Shown piece by piece: positions 30,321 through 40,076 of a stretch of DNA of 64,000 nt. The DNA lies in contig NZ_JACYXI010000001.1 in NCBI RefSeq assembly GCF_014842915.1, positions 310,001 through 374,000 on the forward strand, in the 5' to 3' direction. The notes beneath the pieces were generated by a model. The model did no database searches, had not been told where the DNA came from, and saw only the letters and a list, made by a program, of their open reading frames with translations. Source of the stretch: Roseibium litorale. GTDB taxonomy: Bacteria; Pseudomonadota; Alphaproteobacteria; Rhizobiales; Stappiaceae. The position numbers and the translations under genes are program-made. Each line of letters starts with the position of its first letter. Position 1 is the stretch's first letter.

Positions 30321-31478
30321 TCATGCCGCGTGCAGCGCGGGCTTTCTGAGCTGGTCCAGCACAAGACGGGCTTCCTGACGTGCGATGTCAGCGGCAAACC
30401 GCCTCAGGAATGTGACGATGTCTGTCTGCGCGGACAATCCGTCATCCTGCAGTTCGCTCAAAACCTGCTCTGTCAGTTGCTTTGTCAGCTCGAGGCTGAG
30501 GTCGCTCGTGAAGCTTCCAGCCCGCCTGCGGGCAATTTCAATGGCCAAGACAAACACTTGATATGAGCGCACCGGCAGACCCGCCTTGCGCAGAAGGGCC
30601 CTGAGTGCGGCCGGGCGGCCCGAGACCAGCGTCTGGGCAAACCGGGCAGACGGCACACCCGTCAGAGCCGACATCGCACAAACGAAAAAGCGGTTCTGGC
30701 CACAGCAGAGCGATCTGAGCAGCAGCCGTGTGGTCAATCCGCCGGTGGCCCTCAAATGTTCAACAAGTTCGGCCAGCCCGTCTTCATCCGAAGCCTCCGC
30801 AAGCTTCAGGGCGATCTTGTCCGAGGCCTCCGCCAGGAACTCCCGCTCGTCCTCCTCATCTTGCACATGCGGCAGAACCAGAGGGTGGGTTACCAGCGTT
30901 TCCGCGTGGCAGTGCAAAAGCCTGTGGCGAAGCGCGACCGGCAGCTCTGTCAGATGGAGAAGCGCGTTGCGGATGTCTGCATCCCGTCCGAACCTCTCGG
31001 TCAGGCGGGCAAGGGTTCCGGCCAAAAGGGCGGCGCCCGGATTGGTCAGCAAGGCCAGAACGGTTCCCGCTGGAGCCACCTCGGCAATTGCGGCGCAAAG
31101 TGCGGGCGAGACCTTCTTGCGGCCTGCCACCGCCTCCCCGACCTTGCCGGAAGGATGAGCAAGGCAGTCGATCAGATCCGCATCGCTCAAAAGCTGTGAA
31201 CGGGACACAACCGGCACGGCGGCCTCTTCCTCATCCCCCGCAAGAGCCAGAACGACACTGAACGGAACGTCAGACCGGTCTGCGATTCCCGCCGCAAGAA
31301 CGGTGCGGACCGTCACGCAAGGATCGTCCAGAAGAAGGGTCATCGCGGAAGTGAGCGCCTTCCGCGCGCCAGCGCCGAATGTGTCGTTTTTCCAAGCGCA
31401 GACCAGATCGGCAGCCGCTGTCACACGCAGGTCCTCCTGCGTATTGTCCAACCTGTTGAGCAAGTCTTGAAGAGTCAT
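30321..31478 (-). CDS. DUF2336 domain protein (HEAT-like helical repeats)
   Basis: 385 residues, nearly all helical, built of repeated hydrophobic units such as DDPCVTVRTVLAAGIADRSD and SDADLIDCLAHPSGKVGEAV that resemble HEAT repeats. It matches the alphaproteobacterial DUF2336 type as I remember it; the molecular role is unknown. There is no signal peptide. A near-CtrA box lies 48 bases upstream. The convergent neighbour is the Hpt protein, so a signalling role is possible (inference). Confidence 0.75.
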   Translation of the reverse strand: MTLQDLLNRLDNTQEDLRVTAAADLVCAWKNDTFGAGARKALTSAMTLLLDDPCVTVRTVLAAGIADRSDVPFSVVLALAGDEEEAAVPVVSRSQLLSDADLIDCLAHPSGKVGEAVAGRKKVSPALCAAIAEVAPAGTVLALLTNPGAALLAGTLARLTERFGRDADIRNALLHLTELPVALRHRLLHCHAETLVTHPLVLPHVQDEEDEREFLAEASDKIALKLAEASDEDGLAELVEHLRATGGLTTRLLLRSLCCGQNRFFVCAMSALTGVPSARFAQTLVSGRPAALRALLRKAGLPVRSYQVFVLAIEIARRRAGSFTSDLSLELTKQLTEQVLSELQDDGLSAQTDIVTFLRRFAADIARQEARLVLDQLRKPALHAA

Positions 31479-31525
31479 GGCACCGCTAACACAAACCGTT
31501 ATTGAAGCATCATCGCTTCAAAGGC

Positions 31526-31540
31526 TTAACGTTCGGTTCA
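31526..31540. promoter_or_regulatory. Near-consensus CtrA box upstream of the DUF2336 gene
   Basis: TTAA, 7 bases, TTCA: one mismatch from the TTAA-N7-TTAA CtrA consensus. It is 48-62 bases upstream of the start codon at 31478 (minus). Confidence 0.4.
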
Positions 31541-31571
31541 CCATAAAAATGCGGAGGAGGATTCTGCCGCG

Positions 31572-32633
31572 TCACACCGGTGGAAGCAGGTCTTTCTTCT
31601 TCTGCGCCACTTCGTAGGTCAGAAACTTCGTCAGGTCCAAGGGCCCTTCGCCCAGCAGGCCATTGCTTTGCTCCTGCAGCGCAAGCGTTGTCGATGGACC
31701 AGAAGCGGCTGTGTCGGCGCTCGTGAAGATTGCCGATCTCTCAGCAGCCGAGAAGGCGGAATCGAAGCGCGAGCGCAGGGTCTGACGTTCGGAAGAGGGA
31801 TCGTTCCGGAACAACGCCTGGAACGGACCTTCCGCATCATGCGCCTTGAAGGCAGACACAGCCTCATTGGTTGCTGTCTCCAGGTTTTCACCCAGGCTCT
31901 GGCTCTCGTCGGCAAAGGCCAGAACCTCGCTGCCAGACGAAACAGGCTTGTGACCTGGCACGAGACCGACAGACGAGATGCCCTTCGTGCGCTCTGGAGA
32001 AACACTGGCAATCATCGTCACGGCATCATGCTTGGAGGTGATTGCCGAATAGACTTCTGCGTTGCTGCGGGCCGTGCCGTCAGAATTATAGAAGATCGAT
32101 TTATTGGCCTTGGCCTGCGCCGGGAACAGCTTGTCCGCCCGTGCCTCCGCATTGCTCTGCGTGGACTCGATCAGCCGCTTGGCTCCATTGGCGCCGAGGA
32201 AATGCGCCATATAGAGCTCGCCCTCGCTCGGATCGCGGCCAAGCTTGCGGGTCAGATAGTCCGCGTTTTTCTGAGTGAAGGCACCAGCCATCAGCGAGGC
32301 GATTTCGGGATCCTTACGCAGATTCAGGATTTCCTGCCGCGCCTGGGGATCGGACACCACATACTTGCCGCTTTTGGTCTGCTGGATTTGATCGGCGTAT
32401 TTGCCAAGCCCCAGTTCAGCGCCGGATTCCTTCATCGTTTCCAGCCAAGTGGATTCAATGAACTGGAACAGTCCGGTCGCACTGGAGGTCTTGGCCTTGG
32501 CGTCCGTGTTGAAGGACGATTCACGGGCAGCGGTCTTCACAAGGTAATCGAAGGAAGTACCTGTCGATGTGCTTGCTGTTTGGAATGCTTGCTCGATCCG
32601 GGACGCGATCGAGGCAGAGTCAGCGACGCGCAT
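31572..32633 (-). CDS. SLT-domain lytic transglycosylase-like protein
   Basis: 353 residues. The N-terminal domain has FDYLVKTAARESSFN, with the catalytic Glu at 38, followed by SSATGLFQFIESTW, the SLT signature. The C-terminal half is low in recognisable domains and Ser/Ala-rich. There is no clear signal peptide, so export could use a non-Sec route such as a flagellar or other specialised apparatus (inference). GAGGAGAAGGG precedes the ATG. A perfect CtrA box lies 55 bases upstream. Confidence 0.82.
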   Translation of the reverse strand: MRVADSASIASRIEQAFQTASTSTGTSFDYLVKTAARESSFNTDAKAKTSSATGLFQFIESTWLETMKESGAELGLGKYADQIQQTKSGKYVVSDPQARQEILNLRKDPEIASLMAGAFTQKNADYLTRKLGRDPSEGELYMAHFLGANGAKRLIESTQSNAEARADKLFPAQAKANKSIFYNSDGTARSNAEVYSAITSKHDAVTMIASVSPERTKGISSVGLVPGHKPVSSGSEVLAFADESQSLGENLETATNEAVSAFKAHDAEGPFQALFRNDPSSERQTLRSRFDSAFSAAERSAIFTSADTAASGPSTTLALQEQSNGLLGEGPLDLTKFLTYEVAQKKKDLLPPV

Positions 32634-32687
32634 TTCCCTTCTCCTCGATTGAATGGTTACTGGTTGGTTAATTTCGCACCCAATTGG

Positions 32688-32702
32688 TTAACAAAACCTT
32701 AA
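32688..32702 (-). promoter_or_regulatory. Perfect CtrA-type box (TTAA-N7-TTAA)
   Basis: TTAACAAAACCTTAA on the plus strand. Read on the minus strand it is TTAAGGTTTTGTTAAC, 55 bases before the transglycosylase ATG, a spacing that places the box near -35 of a short-leader promoter. CtrA is the cell-cycle and motility master regulator in alphaproteobacteria. Confidence 0.65.
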
Positions 32703-32825
32703 CAAGCAACCTTCCCGCTCCGGCACATCCGTTGAAACCGCGTTTTCCTGTGCATTCAAATGCAAAGAGCCGGAAACACCCGGTCTCCGGCTCAAATCCG
32801 CGACGTCACTTTTGACGAGGATCTG

Positions 32826-33428
32826 TCAGGATTTGGGCCGTTCCAGCTCAAACACCTCGGTCACAGCGGCATAATCCATGTAGCCGAGTCGGGACAGATG
32901 CTGCACGCCGGTCATGTCCAGCCGTCCGTCTTTCAGGCAGGCATCGTCGATATGGACCGCGACCACCTGACCAAGCACGATCCAGGAATTGGTCGGCGTT
33001 CCATCCAGATCGGACGGACGGATAACCTGCAGAACCTTGCATTCCAGAGCCGCGGGAGCCGCAGCCACGCGCGGAGCCTTGACCAGCTGGCACGGGGCCA
33101 TTTCCAGACCCGCCCGCTCGAACTCGGACTCCCCGTGGGGAAGTGGCGCGGATGAGGCATTCATCGCATCGCGCAGGGCAAAGCTCACCAGATTGCAGAC
33201 AAACTCACCGGTGGCCTCCACATTTGCCACGGTGTCCTTGTAGCCGGAAGAGGAGAACATCACCATCGGCGGGGCATCCCCCACAGCATTGAAGAAGCTG
33301 TAAGGCGCAAGATTTGGCTTCCCCTCCGCGTCCAGTGTCGAGATCCAGCCTATGGGCCGCGGCGCGACAATCGCCTTGAACGGGTTGAACTTCAGCCCGT
33401 GATCATTGGTGGCGGTCTCGTAGAACAT
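32826..33428 (-). CDS. Flavin reductase-like FMN-binding protein
   Basis: 200 residues, split-barrel flavin reductase family. APRPIGWISTLDAEGKPNLAPYSFFNAVGDAPPMVMFSS is the FMN-binding N-terminal half. GEFVCNLVS and ALECKVLQVIRPSDLDGTPTNSWIVLGQVVAVHI follow. The stop is 3 bases past its neighbour's frame: it starts 3 bases after the nitroreductase stop, so the two are an operon of flavoenzymes. The substrate is unknown. Confidence 0.88.
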   Translation of the reverse strand: MFYETATNDHGLKFNPFKAIVAPRPIGWISTLDAEGKPNLAPYSFFNAVGDAPPMVMFSSSGYKDTVANVEATGEFVCNLVSFALRDAMNASSAPLPHGESEFERAGLEMAPCQLVKAPRVAAAPAALECKVLQVIRPSDLDGTPTNSWIVLGQVVAVHIDDACLKDGRLDMTGVQHLSRLGYMDYAAVTEVFELERPKS

Positions 33429-33431
33429 GGA

Positions 33432-34025
33432 TCAGCTCTCCTGCCAGTTGGTAACAATGCCGGCGAGCTCCGGACGCGGCCGTTCGAATGGCGGCTGGGT
33501 CGGGGTGCCGATATGGATGAACCCTGCAAAACGCTCGCCTTCGCGGCGTCCGAGATAGAGGGAGGCTTCCTCGTCGAAACAATACCACTCGGACAGCCAC
33601 TGGGCCGCATAGCCGGAAGCACTGGCTGCATTGACGAGAGACAGGCAAACCGCCCCAGCCGAAAGCTCCTGCTCCCAGACGGGGATCTTGGGATGGACCG
33701 CAGCCGTGCTGATAACACCGATAACCACGGCTCCGCGCGTGAAACGGGTCAGCTCTTGCTCCCGGCGGGCATCATCCAGCGGGCCATTACGCTCCTCAGC
33801 CATCTGCGCCAGCCGCTCTCCGATCGCCTTGCCCTGCCCGTCCCGGTAGATCACGAAACGCCAGGGCGCCAGTTTGCCATGATCGGGAACACGCGCGCCT
33901 GCCGTCAGGATGGCCGTCAGTTCGGCCTCATTTGGCCCGGGCGCGGACAGCGTGACAGAAGGGTGCGAGCGGCGGGTCAGCAGAAAGTCGAGAACTTCCG
34001 GACGGCGGGGGGCAAATTCAGACAT
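33432..34025 (-). CDS. Nitroreductase-family protein (YdjA-like)
   Basis: 197 residues from ATG 34025 (MSEFAPRRPEVLDFLLTRRS). The frame runs open further upstream but without nitroreductase homology. FMN-binding signatures include the N-terminal RRSHPS, PDHGKLAPWRFVIYRDG and SGYAAQWLSEWYCFDEE. It is likely a homodimeric FMN oxidoreductase using NAD(P)H. It lies directly upstream of the flavin reductase gene. Confidence 0.88.
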   Translation of the reverse strand: MSEFAPRRPEVLDFLLTRRSHPSVTLSAPGPNEAELTAILTAGARVPDHGKLAPWRFVIYRDGQGKAIGERLAQMAEERNGPLDDARREQELTRFTRGAVVIGVISTAAVHPKIPVWEQELSAGAVCLSLVNAASASGYAAQWLSEWYCFDEEASLYLGRREGERFAGFIHIGTPTQPPFERPRPELAGIVTNWQES

Positions 34026-34316
34026 GATGAAACCCTGGCTGCTTGGGTTTGAAGAGTGGAGGCCCCTTGACGTAATCCATTCACAGCCGATGTCAACCAG
34101 ATGAGAAATGTCTTGAATTCGTCCCAATTTCGGACGAACAAGACAGATCATTTGAAAGCAGGGTCTACAGTCATCGAGGCTGGGATGACTCGTGCAATCG
34201 GGTAAATGGTGGAACGGGCTGATCCGGGCCGGGACACCTGCAGATGCCGGATACGGGAAACAGGCGGACAAAAGTCCGCGGCAACAGCTCCACAACGGCG
34301 GAGCCGAACAGGAAAA

Positions 34317-35420
34317 GTGCAGGAAGTGAGACAGCGTTTCGCCCTTTGGCTTGGTGTAGTGACGTGGATTTTGTCCGCAAGCGTATCTGCAGCGCTTGCA
34401 CAGGAGCTGGCCGCTCCCTTGACGAGTGACCTCGCCACCCCTTTTTCCGCAGCTCTTTCCTCCGACAAAGCCCCAATGCCCCCGGCTCCCAAGCCCCACC
34501 CCGATGCGCCGGTAGAGGCGGCGGAAACGCCAATCGAGAACCTTCTCGACCGGGCTCCCGAGCCGCTTTTCTCAGACACGCTCGTTCCCTACGCCCCGTC
34601 CGTTCATCTGAATGCCGCCGGAACGCCTGCGGAAAATCAAGGCGCGCTTTATCTGATCGCCCGCCTGAACCGGGACAGCCAGCCGATCGAAAAAGGCCTG
34701 ATCTGGCGGATTTACAGCGAGACGACAAATGAGGAAGGCCGCCTGGAGCTGGTCGCCACCTCGGAAGGCGGCGATGCGGAATTCCGGCTGGATCCTGGCG
34801 TCTACCTGATCCACACGTCCTATGGTTATGCCAGCGCGGTGAACCGCATCGTGATGGGCCGCGATGTGAAGTCTAAAATGGTGACGCTTAATGCCGGCGG
34901 GCTGAAGCTTGAGGCCGCTCTGAGCGATGACAACACGATCAAGAAGGGGCCGGTTCTCTTCGACATCTATGGCACGGAGTTCGATGAGCGCGGCGAACGC
35001 AAACTCGTCGCCCGCAACGTTCAGCCGGGCAAAATCATCCGCCTGGCAGCAGATACCTACCATGTGGTCAGCCGCTACGGCGATGCGAATGCGGTGGTAC
35101 GGGCCGATATTCAGGTCATTGCCGGCAAGCTGACCGAAGCCACCATGCATCACAAGGCCGCCGGCATCACCCTAAAACTCGTCAATGCTCCGGGCGGGGA
35201 AGCCATCGCCAACACGTCATGGGCCGTTCTCAGCCCCGGCGGCGATGTTGTGGTCGAAGCCAACGGCGCCTTCCCGCGCTTCGTCCTGGCCTCCGGCGAA
35301 TATGAAGTGATTGCCCGCAACAACGGCGTGAACTACCGCTCGGACTTTGAGGTCCAGACCGGCAACGACCGGGAAGTCGAGGTCATGGCCTCTGCGGAAA
35401 ACGAGGCGGTTTCAAACTAG
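34317..35420 (+). CDS. Exported protein of unknown function with repeated beta-rich units
   Basis: About 367 residues. The GTG at 34317 is chosen because it directly precedes a signal peptide (VRQRFALWLGVVTWILSAS, ALAQ cleavage near 29). A longer frame opens at 34206. After a Pro-rich linker (PMPPAPKPHPDAP) come three similar beta-sandwich-like units: LIWRIYSETTNEEGRLELVA, FDIYGTEFDERGERKLVARN and SWAVLSPGGDVVVEANGA. Each is followed by a PGxYxIHxSYGYA-like strand. No domain name is recalled with confidence. It is probably periplasmic or attached to the envelope. Confidence 0.7.
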   Translation: MQEVRQRFALWLGVVTWILSASVSAALAQELAAPLTSDLATPFSAALSSDKAPMPPAPKPHPDAPVEAAETPIENLLDRAPEPLFSDTLVPYAPSVHLNAAGTPAENQGALYLIARLNRDSQPIEKGLIWRIYSETTNEEGRLELVATSEGGDAEFRLDPGVYLIHTSYGYASAVNRIVMGRDVKSKMVTLNAGGLKLEAALSDDNTIKKGPVLFDIYGTEFDERGERKLVARNVQPGKIIRLAADTYHVVSRYGDANAVVRADIQVIAGKLTEATMHHKAAGITLKLVNAPGGEAIANTSWAVLSPGGDVVVEANGAFPRFVLASGEYEVIARNNGVNYRSDFEVQTGNDREVEVMASAENEAVSN

Positions 35421-35473
35421 AGCACAGCCGGCTCTTGCAATCATCTTTCAAGGCCATCCGGCCAGAGGGCATG

Positions 35474-35503
35474 AAAAAAGCCGCTGAAAAACCAGCGGCT
35501 TGA
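35474..35503 (-). terminator. Bidirectional-type hairpin, likely thrS terminator
   Basis: aaaaaagccgct / agcggctt around a gaaaaacc loop. On the minus strand it ends in a T-run, so it fits as a terminator for thrS although it lies about 220 bases past its stop. Part of it is repeated at 35678-35697. Confidence 0.6.
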
Positions 35504-35697
35504 GATTGATGACAAACCTAAGGGTTCAGGATTTTCTCTCCGCGCCGTCCCGGCCTTGAGCCGGGACCTGTCTAAATACCCTATTTCTTTCAATAAAATA
35601 GATAGACGATAGATCCCGGATCTTCGCTTCGCTACGTCCGGAAAAGCGCGGTGGTGGGGTTTGTCAGCAGACTGAAGCGCTGAAAAACCAGCGGCTT
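35482..35697. repeat. REP-like element flanked by 20-base direct repeats
   Basis: The sequence cgctgaaaaaccagcggctt occurs at 35482-35501 and exactly again at 35678-35697. Between them lie gccgtcccggccttgagccg-type and gatcccggatcttcgcttcg-type G/C palindromic words typical of alphaproteobacterial extragenic palindromes. The second copy is followed by TTTTC on the plus strand and may end the upstream plus-strand gene. It looks like a palindrome inserted in, or arising beside, a duplicated terminator arm. Confidence 0.6.
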
Positions 35698-35721
35698 TTC
35701 TCGTTTCACATGAACGGCATA

Positions 35722-37698
35722 TCAGCCGCGCTTCAGATCCGGCGCGATAGCCTCGTCCTTGAAGGCTGCGATCGCATCATCCAGGCTCATGGCCGTCTGG
35801 TTCTGAGAGCCCAGGCGGCGGATGTTGACCGTCCGCTCTTCGGCCTCGCGCTTGCCGCAGACCACCATGACCGGCACCTTGGCCAGCGAGTGCTCACGGA
35901 CCTTGTAGTTGATCTTCTCGTTGCGGAAGTCGGTCTCGACCTTGAGACCAGCCTTGCGCAGAAGCTCAGCCACTTCCCGGCCATAGTCATCGGCTTCCGA
36001 CGTGATCGTCGCCACCACGGCCTGCACCGGCGACAGCCAGAGCGGGAAGTGACCGGCGAAGTTCTCGATCAAAATGCCGAGGAAGCGTTCCATGGACCCG
36101 CAGATCGCGCGGTGGATCATCACCGGGGTCTTCTTCTCGCCATCGCTGTCGACGAAGAAGGCACCAAAGCGTTCCGGCAGGTTGAAGTCGACCTGGGTCG
36201 TGCCGCACTGCCATTCACGGCCGATGGCATCGCGCAGGGTATATTCGAACTTCGGACCGTAGAACGCGCCCTCGCCCGGCAGAATATCGGTCTTGATGCG
36301 GCCGCCGGACTGATCGGCGATCTGCTTCAGAACACGGGACATGACCTCTTCGGCATGATCCCACAGTTCATCGGACCCAACGCGCTTTTCCGGACGGGTC
36401 GAGAGTTTCACCACGATCTCGTTGAAGCCGAAGTCCTCATAGACCGACAGGATCAGGTCGTTGATCTTCAGGCACTCGGCCGCCATCTGCTCTTCCGTGC
36501 AGAAGATATGCGCGTCGTCCTGGGTGAAGCCGCGCACGCGCATCAGCCCGTGCATCGCACCCGAGGGCTCGTAACGGTGCACCGCGCCGAACTCGGCAAG
36601 GCGCAGCGGCAGGTCGCGATAGGACTTCAGCCCGTGCTTGAAAATCTGAACGTGGCCGGGGCAGTTCATCGGCTTCAGGGCGAAGACACGGGTGTCTTCA
36701 GCTTCCGTATCTGCACACTGAACGGAGAACATATTCTCCTTGTACCAGCCCCAGTGACCGGAGGTCTCCCACAGCGAGGTGTCGAGTACCTGCGGTGCAT
36801 TCACCTCGTCATAGTCGGCTTCCAGACGGCGGCGCATGTAAGCGGTCAGCTTCTGGAACAGGCTCCAGCCCTTGGCATGCCAGAAGACAACGCCCGGACC
36901 TTCTTCCTGGAAATGGAACAGATCCATCTCGCGGCCAAGCTTTCGGTGATCGCGCTTCTCGGCTTCTTCCAGCATGTGGAGATAGCCCTTGAGATCCGCG
37001 TCATTCGCCCAGGCGGTGGCATAGATACGGGTCAGCATCTCGTTGTTGCTGTCCCCGCGCCAGTAGGCACCGGCCACCTTCATCAGCTTGAAGCTGTCGC
37101 CGATCTGACGGGTGTTGGCCATATGCGGGCCACGGCACAGGTCCAGCCACTGGCCCTGGCGGTAGATCTTGAGATCCTGGCCTTCCGGGATGGCATCGAC
37201 CAGCTCGACCTTGTAGTCCTCGCCCTTGGCCTTGAAGAACTGCTTCGCCTCGTCCCGGCTCCAGATCTCCTTGGTGAAGGCGGCGCCACGGGCGATGATC
37301 TCGCGCATCTTCTTTTCGATGACCGGCAGATCTTCCGGCGTGAACGGCCAGTCTTCACGCGTATCCGGGTGGACGCGCTTGAAGTCGTAATAAAAACCGT
37401 TCTCGATCACCGGCCCAATGGTCACCTGGGTGCCCGGCCACAGTTCCTGCACGGCTTCCGCCATCACGTGGGCGGCATCGTGCCGGATCAGCTCAAGTGC
37501 GCGGGGATCGTCGCGGGTGACGATCTCGATCCGGGCATTGGCTGTGATCGGGTCGGAAAGGTCCTTGAGTTCCCCATCCAGGGCCATCGCCACGGCCTTC
37601 TTGGCCAGCGACTTGGAAATGCCTTCGGCGACCGCTGCACCGGTGGTGCCGGGAGCGATTTCACGAATGGAATTGTCGGGGAAAGTCAGTTGAATCAT
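35722..37698 (-). CDS. thrS: Threonine--tRNA ligase
   Basis: 658 residues from ATG 37698 ([17 protein letters not shown]), with AGGAG upstream; an in-frame start 10 codons earlier lacks support. The order is TGS domain, editing domain ([17 protein letters not shown]), and class II catalytic core with [31 protein letters not shown] and [12 protein letters not shown] carrying the zinc Cys/His ligands. The C-terminal anticodon-binding domain ends in [21 protein letters not shown]. Confidence 0.98.
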   Translation of the reverse strand: MIQLTFPDNSIREIAPGTTGAAVAEGISKSLAKKAVAMALDGELKDLSDPITANARIEIVTRDDPRALELIRHDAAHVMAEAVQELWPGTQVTIGPVIENGFYYDFKRVHPDTREDWPFTPEDLPVIEKKMREIIARGAAFTKEIWSRDEAKQFFKAKGEDYKVELVDAIPEGQDLKIYRQGQWLDLCRGPHMANTRQIGDSFKLMKVAGAYWRGDSNNEMLTRIYATAWANDADLKGYLHMLEEAEKRDHRKLGREMDLFHFQEEGPGVVFWHAKGWSLFQKLTAYMRRRLEADYDEVNAPQVLDTSLWETSGHWGWYKENMFSVQCADTEAEDTRVFALKPMNCPGHVQIFKHGLKSYRDLPLRLAEFGAVHRYEPSGAMHGLMRVRGFTQDDAHIFCTEEQMAAECLKINDLILSVYEDFGFNEIVVKLSTRPEKRVGSDELWDHAEEVMSRVLKQIADQSGGRIKTDILPGEGAFYGPKFEYTLRDAIGREWQCGTTQVDFNLPERFGAFFVDSDGEKKTPVMIHRAICGSMERFLGILIENFAGHFPLWLSPVQAVVATITSEADDYGREVAELLRKAGLKVETDFRNEKINYKVREHSLAKVPVMVVCGKREAEERTVNIRRLGSQNQTAMSLDDAIAAFKDEAIAPDLKRG

Positions 37699-37817
37699 GC
37701 GTCTTCTCCTGCTCACTCCTGCGAACAAGGCAGGTAAGCTGTCGGTGTTTTGAAGGCGCCTTACATACGGGATTTGGCAGACAGGGGCAACCGCAACATT
37801 GCCGCCTCGCGCCCCGG

Positions 37818-39602
37818 TCAGATAGCCGTTTTCGCCCGGTCCTTGACCCTCTGGCTCAGCGCCGCATCGCGATTGGCTTTGGCCACCGCCTCCACCCCGC
37901 CGCGTGTCTCCGTAACCATCGACAGGTTGGCAACGCCTTCCGCGCCGTCCCGCTGAAGCGCCAGATCCGTGTAGACCTTGCGGTTCGGATCTTTCTTGAT
38001 CGCCCGGTAGCGGCGGTAGAAGCGCCAGACGGTCATGAGGTAATGCCAGTGCTTGCCCGCGCTCTCGGCGATATAGCGCGGATAGAACCGCAAGGTGGGT
38101 TCAACCGGAAGACCGGATCGCCGGTCCTTGCGCACCTTGATGCGGAAATAGCCCCCCTCCAGCGGGTGCACCCCTTCGAAGCGGACCATCAGATAGAACC
38201 ACATCATCAGGAACAGCTTGTTTCCCGGCCGCCCCCTTGGATGGGCAGCCGCCCGGCGCAGAACAGTGGTGACATGCTCCTCGCCGTAATAGCTGTCCCA
38301 AGCCGCCCGGTAGGTGTCTTCCCACTCCTCATCGGACATTCGGGGATGATGGGTGACCCGGTGATTGAGATCATATTTGTTGAGATCCGGATCCATCCAA
38401 ATGCCCTTTTCCAGAAGCACCTTGTGGTCCTCTGAACCGGGAAGCGGCGTCAGGTAGAAGAACTCCAGGAGATCGAGCGGCAGTTCCTTCTTGATGATCT
38501 CCACATCGCGCAGCACGGAATCCTTTGTGTCGCCCGGAAAGCCGATGATATAGCCCGCGTAAGTGGTCGCTCCATGATCGCGCCAGGCCTGGAGCATGTC
38601 GCGGTATTCGGTGATCTTGTTCTGCCGCTTCTTGGCGGCCAGAAGATTGTCCGGATTGATGTTCTCCAGCCCGATGAAGACCCGGTTCACCCCTGCCCGT
38701 GTGGCTTTTCCGATAAAATTCTCGATCCGGTGGCACAGAGTGTCCACCTGAATGATGAACTTGATGTCGAAGCCGTCCTCCTCGCGCAGTTTGATCAGCC
38801 GGTCGAACAGTTCTTCCCAGTGGCGGTTGCGGGCAAAATTGTCGTCTGTGATGAAGAAGCGGTTGATCTTCTGCGAGTAGTTGTCCCGGATGATCCGCTC
38901 CAGATCATCCGCCGAGCGGAACCGGCTCTTGCGGCCCTGCACGTTGATGATGGTGCAGAAAGAGCATTGGAACGGGCAGCCCCGGCCCAGATCGAAGCTG
39001 GAATGCGATCCGGCGGTGAACTGAATGTGCTTGGAAGGCAGGATGGGTGTCGGCTCGCCCTCCAGAGACGGCAGATCGTTCATGAAATTATAGACGGGTT
39101 GCAAGGTGCCATTGAAAGCATCCCGGAGCAGATCGTCCAGCCGAAGCTGCTCTGCCTCGCCAGCAAAAAGCGAGATCCCAAGATCAAGGGCTTGCCTCAA
39201 ATCCTCAGGCATTTCGCTGAGCATCGACATGCAGCCGGAGACATGAAAGCCGCCAATTGCGACGATCAAGTCGTGCGCGATAAATTTTCGCGCGATATCC
39301 ATGGCACGCGGAAATTGATTGGACTGCACTCCGACAAGAGCGATGAGCGCCTTGCCGCCCGAACGGGAGATCATCCGCGCAATGGCCTCGGGCCGGACGC
39401 GTGTGTTGGTTTCGTCATAGGTATGAAGATGGATCCGCACATCCTCGCCGAGCGCGCTCCGGGATCGAGCCGCCTCGGCAAGACCGTTCAGACAGGCCAG
39501 CGTGTTGGAAGGGATTGCAGAGCGCAGCCATTGGATCGGATAGCCGTCGTCGTCGTAATGGGTCGGCTTGATCATTACGAAGTGGAAGTCCTGCACAGTC
39601 AT
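37818..39602 (-). CDS. Radical SAM protein with N-terminal B12-binding-like domain
   Basis: 594 residues. The N-terminal 170 residues resemble a cobalamin-binding Rossmann domain ([31 protein letters not shown]). The 4Fe-4S cluster motif CPFQCSFC has C209, C213 and C216. Family-typical [21 protein letters not shown] and [14 protein letters not shown] follow, then a long basic C-terminal region. The substrate is unknown; it resembles the broad group that includes methyltransferase-type enzymes such as those of hopanoid synthesis. It is monocistronic between thrS and yidD. Confidence 0.85.
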   Translation of the reverse strand: MTVQDFHFVMIKPTHYDDDGYPIQWLRSAIPSNTLACLNGLAEAARSRSALGEDVRIHLHTYDETNTRVRPEAIARMISRSGGKALIALVGVQSNQFPRAMDIARKFIAHDLIVAIGGFHVSGCMSMLSEMPEDLRQALDLGISLFAGEAEQLRLDDLLRDAFNGTLQPVYNFMNDLPSLEGEPTPILPSKHIQFTAGSHSSFDLGRGCPFQCSFCTIINVQGRKSRFRSADDLERIIRDNYSQKINRFFITDDNFARNRHWEELFDRLIKLREEDGFDIKFIIQVDTLCHRIENFIGKATRAGVNRVFIGLENINPDNLLAAKKRQNKITEYRDMLQAWRDHGATTYAGYIIGFPGDTKDSVLRDVEIIKKELPLDLLEFFYLTPLPGSEDHKVLLEKGIWMDPDLNKYDLNHRVTHHPRMSDEEWEDTYRAAWDSYYGEEHVTTVLRRAAAHPRGRPGNKLFLMMWFYLMVRFEGVHPLEGGYFRIKVRKDRRSGLPVEPTLRFYPRYIAESAGKHWHYLMTVWRFYRRYRAIKKDPNRKVYTDLALQRDGAEGVANLSMVTETRGGVEAVAKANRDAALSQRVKDRAKTAI

Positions 39603-39693
39603 TCCTCTTCCCTCCCTTTGGGACGGGAACAGCGAAGCAGCAGGTTACCCTTCGGTCAATAAAATTCTCGATTGCCCGGGCCTAGAAGTGCAA

Positions 39694-40071
39694 TCAATCA
39701 AGTCGGGACTCTTCATCCATATGCGCGCCCGTCCATTGGCCATAGCGCCAGGGCAGATACCAGCGGGCAGCTGCGGGCAGCACTTGCGGCACCGGATCAT
39801 AGCCGGAAGGACCAAAGGGGTTGCAGCGCAGGATACGGGCAAGGCCGATCCAGCCGCCCCGCCACAGACCATAACGCCGGATGGCTTCGCCGGTATAATC
39901 CGAGCAGGTCGGCGCATAACGGCACGCACGCCCCAGGATCAGCGAAAGAGAGTGACGGTAGATCCAGATCAGACCCAGACCGAAGCGGGCAGGAAGGCTG
40001 GAGACCCCTCGCGTTAGAGGGGGCGCTGAACGTTCCTCGGAGGGATGGCCGGAACACATGAGGGCAGCCAC
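39694..40071 (-). CDS. yidD: Membrane protein insertion efficiency factor YidD
   Basis: 125 residues from a GTG at 40071 that has GAGGG just upstream; an ATG at 40059 is the alternative. The family core IYRHSLSLILGRACRYAPTCSDYT, with its conserved Cys pair, is followed by AIRRYGLWRGGWIGLARILRCNPFG. It is a small inner-membrane-associated amphipathic protein linked to YidC. It lies 5 bases after the Fe-S scaffold gene. Confidence 0.95.
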   Translation of the reverse strand: MAALMCSGHPSEERSAPPLTRGVSSLPARFGLGLIWIYRHSLSLILGRACRYAPTCSDYTGEAIRRYGLWRGGWIGLARILRCNPFGPSGYDPVPQVLPAAARWYLPWRYGQWTGAHMDEESRLD

Positions 40072-40076
40072 CGCCC

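Noticed and set aside
35710..37737. A 675-codon plus-strand frame antisense to thrS
   Set aside because: ThrS on the minus strand is complete with all motifs; the antisense frame reflects codon bias.
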